A stretch of 5,849 nt of DNA from NCBI GenBank assembly GCA_019264505.1, contig JAHUZY010000317.1, positions 1 through 5,849 on the forward strand, given 5' to 3'. The stretch comes from Phenylobacterium sp. (lineage in GTDB: Bacteria > Pseudomonadota > Alphaproteobacteria > Caulobacterales > Caulobacteraceae). Positions 4,144 through 5,849 of the stretch are shown here, piece after piece. Every line of letters begins with the position of its first letter. Within the stretch, counting starts at the first letter, position 1. Below the pieces are notes generated by a model. It was not told the origin of the DNA. It made no database searches and was given only the letters and a program-made list of their open reading frames with translations. The position numbers and the translations under genes were made by a program.

Positions 4144-5849
4144 CGGCGTCTGCGGCCGACAGGGCCGCGGACAGCACCTCCAGCAGTTCGGCCGCTCGGA
4201 TGGGCTTGGCGACAAAGGCGGTCATGCCTGCGCTCATGCAGGCCTCGACCTCGTCGGGCGCCGCATTGGCGGTAACGGCGACGATGGGGATATTGCCCAG
4301 AGGGCTGGCCAGGGCCCGAATTTGGCGGGTGGCCTCAAGTCCGTCCATGCGAGGCATGTTGACGTCCATCAGCACCAGATCATAGCCGCCCCGGGTCACC
4401 GCCTCCACGGCCTCTACGCCGTCCTCGGCGAAGTCAAAGCTCAGCCCGGCCTCCTCCAGGACGATGGAGGCCACCAGCCGGTTGAGCGGGTGATCCTCGG
4501 CCACCAGGATCCTGGGATCATGCCCCCGGGCGCCGCCGTCGGGCGTGGGGTCCGCCGGCTCGCGGGCTGGCCCCGCCGCGTCGGCCAATGGCATGGGCAG
4601 ATCGACCACGAAACGGGCCCCGCCGTTCGCGGCGGGCTCCACCCAGATCCGTCCGCCCATCAGGCCGGCCAGCTCCCGGCAGATTGCCAGGCCCAGGCCT
4701 GCGCCGCCATGGCGCCGGGTTCGCTCGGAATCGGCCTGGACAAACGGTTCGAACAATCGCTCCCGATCCTGGGGCGCGACGCCTGGGCCACTGTCGATCA
4801 CCTCGAACCGCAGCCGCTGGTCCTGGCTCACCGGGCGGGCCTTGAGGGTGATGGCCCCGCGGTCGGTGAACTTGATCGCATTGTTCACCAGATTGGACAG
4901 GATCTGCCGCAGGCGCTGGGCGTCCCCGACCCTTGGGGCGGCCAGGCCCTTCGCCTGAACCCGCAGCTCCAGCCCCTTGGCCTCGGCCGCGAAGCGCCAG
5001 ACCTCGGCCACCGCCCTGACCGCCTCCCGGGGACTGAAGACCTGGGGTTCGATCTGCAGCTGGCCGGACTCCACCCGCGACAGGTCGAGGATCTCGTTGA
5101 GGATGGAGAGCAGGCCCTGGCCCGAAGAGGAGATGATCTCCACCAGGTCCTGATCGGCCGGCGCCAGGCCCCGTCGCCCCAGCGCCTCCGACACCGCCAG
5201 TATGCCGTTCAGCGGCGTGCGCAGCTCATGGCTCATGGTGGCCAGGAAACGGGACTTGGCCTGGTTGGCCCGTTCAGCCTCGGCCCGGGCCGCGGCGTTG
5301 TCGGCGGCCAGGCGTTCCAGGGCGAGCTTCTGGCCCTCCAGTCCCTGACTCACGGCCTGCAGCTCACTGATCTTGTGGCGCAGGGCCGCATTGGCCGACC
5401 GTAGCGCCTCGTCCTTCTCCAGCCGCTGGCTGATGTCCCGGCAGACGCCGATGAACTTGCGTTCGCCCGCGATGAACGCCTCGCCCACCGAAAGCTCTAT
5501 GGGCAGCCTGCGGCCGTCCCGACGCAGCAGCGGGAAGGGTCTGGGGCCGACGTTCAGGATCCCGCTGTCGCCAAACTCCAGATAGCGCTCGATCTGTCCC
5601 TGGTGACTGCTGCGGAAGGGTTCTTCCATCAGCACGGTGATCGGGGTTCCGACCAGGTCGTCGGCCGCCCAGCCGGTCAGCCGTTCGGCCGCCCCGTTGG
5701 CTAGTTCGATCCGTCCGTCGGTGTCGATGACAATCACCGCGTCCGCCGCATGGCTGAGAATGGCCCGCAGCCGATCCTCGAGCGCCTCCAGGCGAAGCCG
5801 GCTCTCCAGGCGCTGGGTGACATCCTCGATGGTCAGGACGAGCCCCGCC
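4130..5849 (-). CDS. Hybrid sensor histidine kinase/response regulator with FixL-like PAS, N-terminus outside the window
   Basis: The minus-strand frame is open to the right edge: 572 complete codons are visible plus a TGA at 4132-4130. A GTG at 5737 is only an internal Val of the PAS core, not a credible start. Numbering here begins at the first complete codon (5848). Residues 1-13 (AGLVLTIEDVTQR) look like the tail of an earlier PAS/PAC domain. A coiled linker leads to a PAS domain (about 28-140) of FixL type, containing H82 and R88 in RSSHQGQIERY. A coiled coil (about 142-197) connects to HisKA, with phosphoacceptor H207 in SHELRTPLNG. The HATPase domain shows an N box (NLVNNAIKF, about 319-327), DSGPG (about 352-356), LFEPF (about 365-369) and GAGLGL (about 382-387). 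After a flexible Pro/Gly linker, a receiver domain (about 446-562) has the acidic pair E451/D452, phosphoacceptor D495 in LMDVNMPRMDG, and K548. No Hpt domain is present, so any onward phosphorelay needs a separate Hpt protein. No membrane segment is visible in this part. The signal and target are unknown. Confidence 0.93.
   Translation of the reverse strand, partial: AGLVLTIEDVTQRLESRLRLEALEDRLRAILSHAADAVIVIDTDGRIELANGAAERLTGWAADDLVGTPITVLMEEPFRSSHQGQIERYLEFGDSGILNVGPRPFPLLRRDGRRLPIELSVGEAFIAGERKFIGVCRDISQRLEKDEALRSANAALRHKISELQAVSQGLEGQKLALERLAADNAAARAEAERANQAKSRFLATMSHELRTPLNGILAVSEALGRRGLAPADQDLVEIISSSGQGLLSILNEILDLSRVESGQLQIEPQVFSPREAVRAVAEVWRFAAEAKGLELRVQAKGLAAPRVGDAQRLRQILSNLVNNAIKFTDRGAITLKARPVSQDQRLRFEVIDSGPGVAPQDRERLFEPFVQADSERTRRHGGAGLGLAICRELAGLMGGRIWVEPAANGGARFVVDLPMPLADAAGPAREPADPTPDGGARGHDPRILVAEDHPLNRLVASIVLEEAGLSFDFAEDGVEAVEAVTRGGYDLVLMDVNMPRMDGLEATRQIRALASPLGNIPIVAVTANAAPDEVEACMSAGMTAFVAKPIRAAELLEVLSAALSAADAVRPG

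Noticed and set aside
4322..5404. Plus-strand open frame of 360 codons opposite the histidine kinase
   Set aside because: The opposite strand encodes an uninterrupted, motif-complete HisKA/HATPase/REC protein. The plus-strand translation has no family features and no ribosome binding site.

Overview
The window is GC-rich (by eye about two thirds G+C) with strong G/C third-position bias and purine-rich Shine-Dalgarno sites. Together with a FixL-like PAS hybrid histidine kinase, a DUF305 protein and paired sulfatases, this suggests an alphaproteobacterium. I lean towards Caulobacterales or a sphingomonad relative, but that placement is inference. No tRNA, rRNA, CRISPR array, insertion sequence or other mobile element is visible. 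The region looks like ordinary, densely packed chromosome.

Layout. At the left edge (1-231, minus strand) is the first 77 codons of a membrane-anchored type I sulfatase, cut by the window. A 151-bp divergent intergenic region (232-382) follows. It carries a plausible sigma-70-like promoter pointing left and sigma-54-like motifs pointing right. Three plus-strand genes then run head to tail. The first (383-2584) is a complete exported type I sulfatase whose C-terminus carries a multi-pass membrane domain resembling DUF4345. The second (2639-3139) is a three-helix membrane protein with a C-terminal DUF305 domain. The third (3211-4143) is a phytanoyl-CoA dioxygenase (PhyH)-like Fe(II)/2-oxoglutarate oxygenase. 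Its last 14 bases overlap, tail to tail, the end of a minus-strand hybrid histidine kinase/response regulator (4130 to beyond 5849). The kinase's N-terminus lies outside the window.

How the genes may work together. The two divergent sulfatases probably share a regulatory region and may desulfate one class of envelope or environmental substrate. The DUF305 and PhyH genes follow with gaps of 54 and 71 bp, so co-transcription with the second sulfatase is plausible but unproven. A combined desulfation and hydroxylation function is speculation. The most distinctive observations are the sulfatase/DUF4345-like fusion, a 6-bp hairpin that would bury the perfect Shine-Dalgarno of the DUF305 gene, and a kinase PAS domain that keeps the residues corresponding to the FixL haem-ligand His and propionate Arg.
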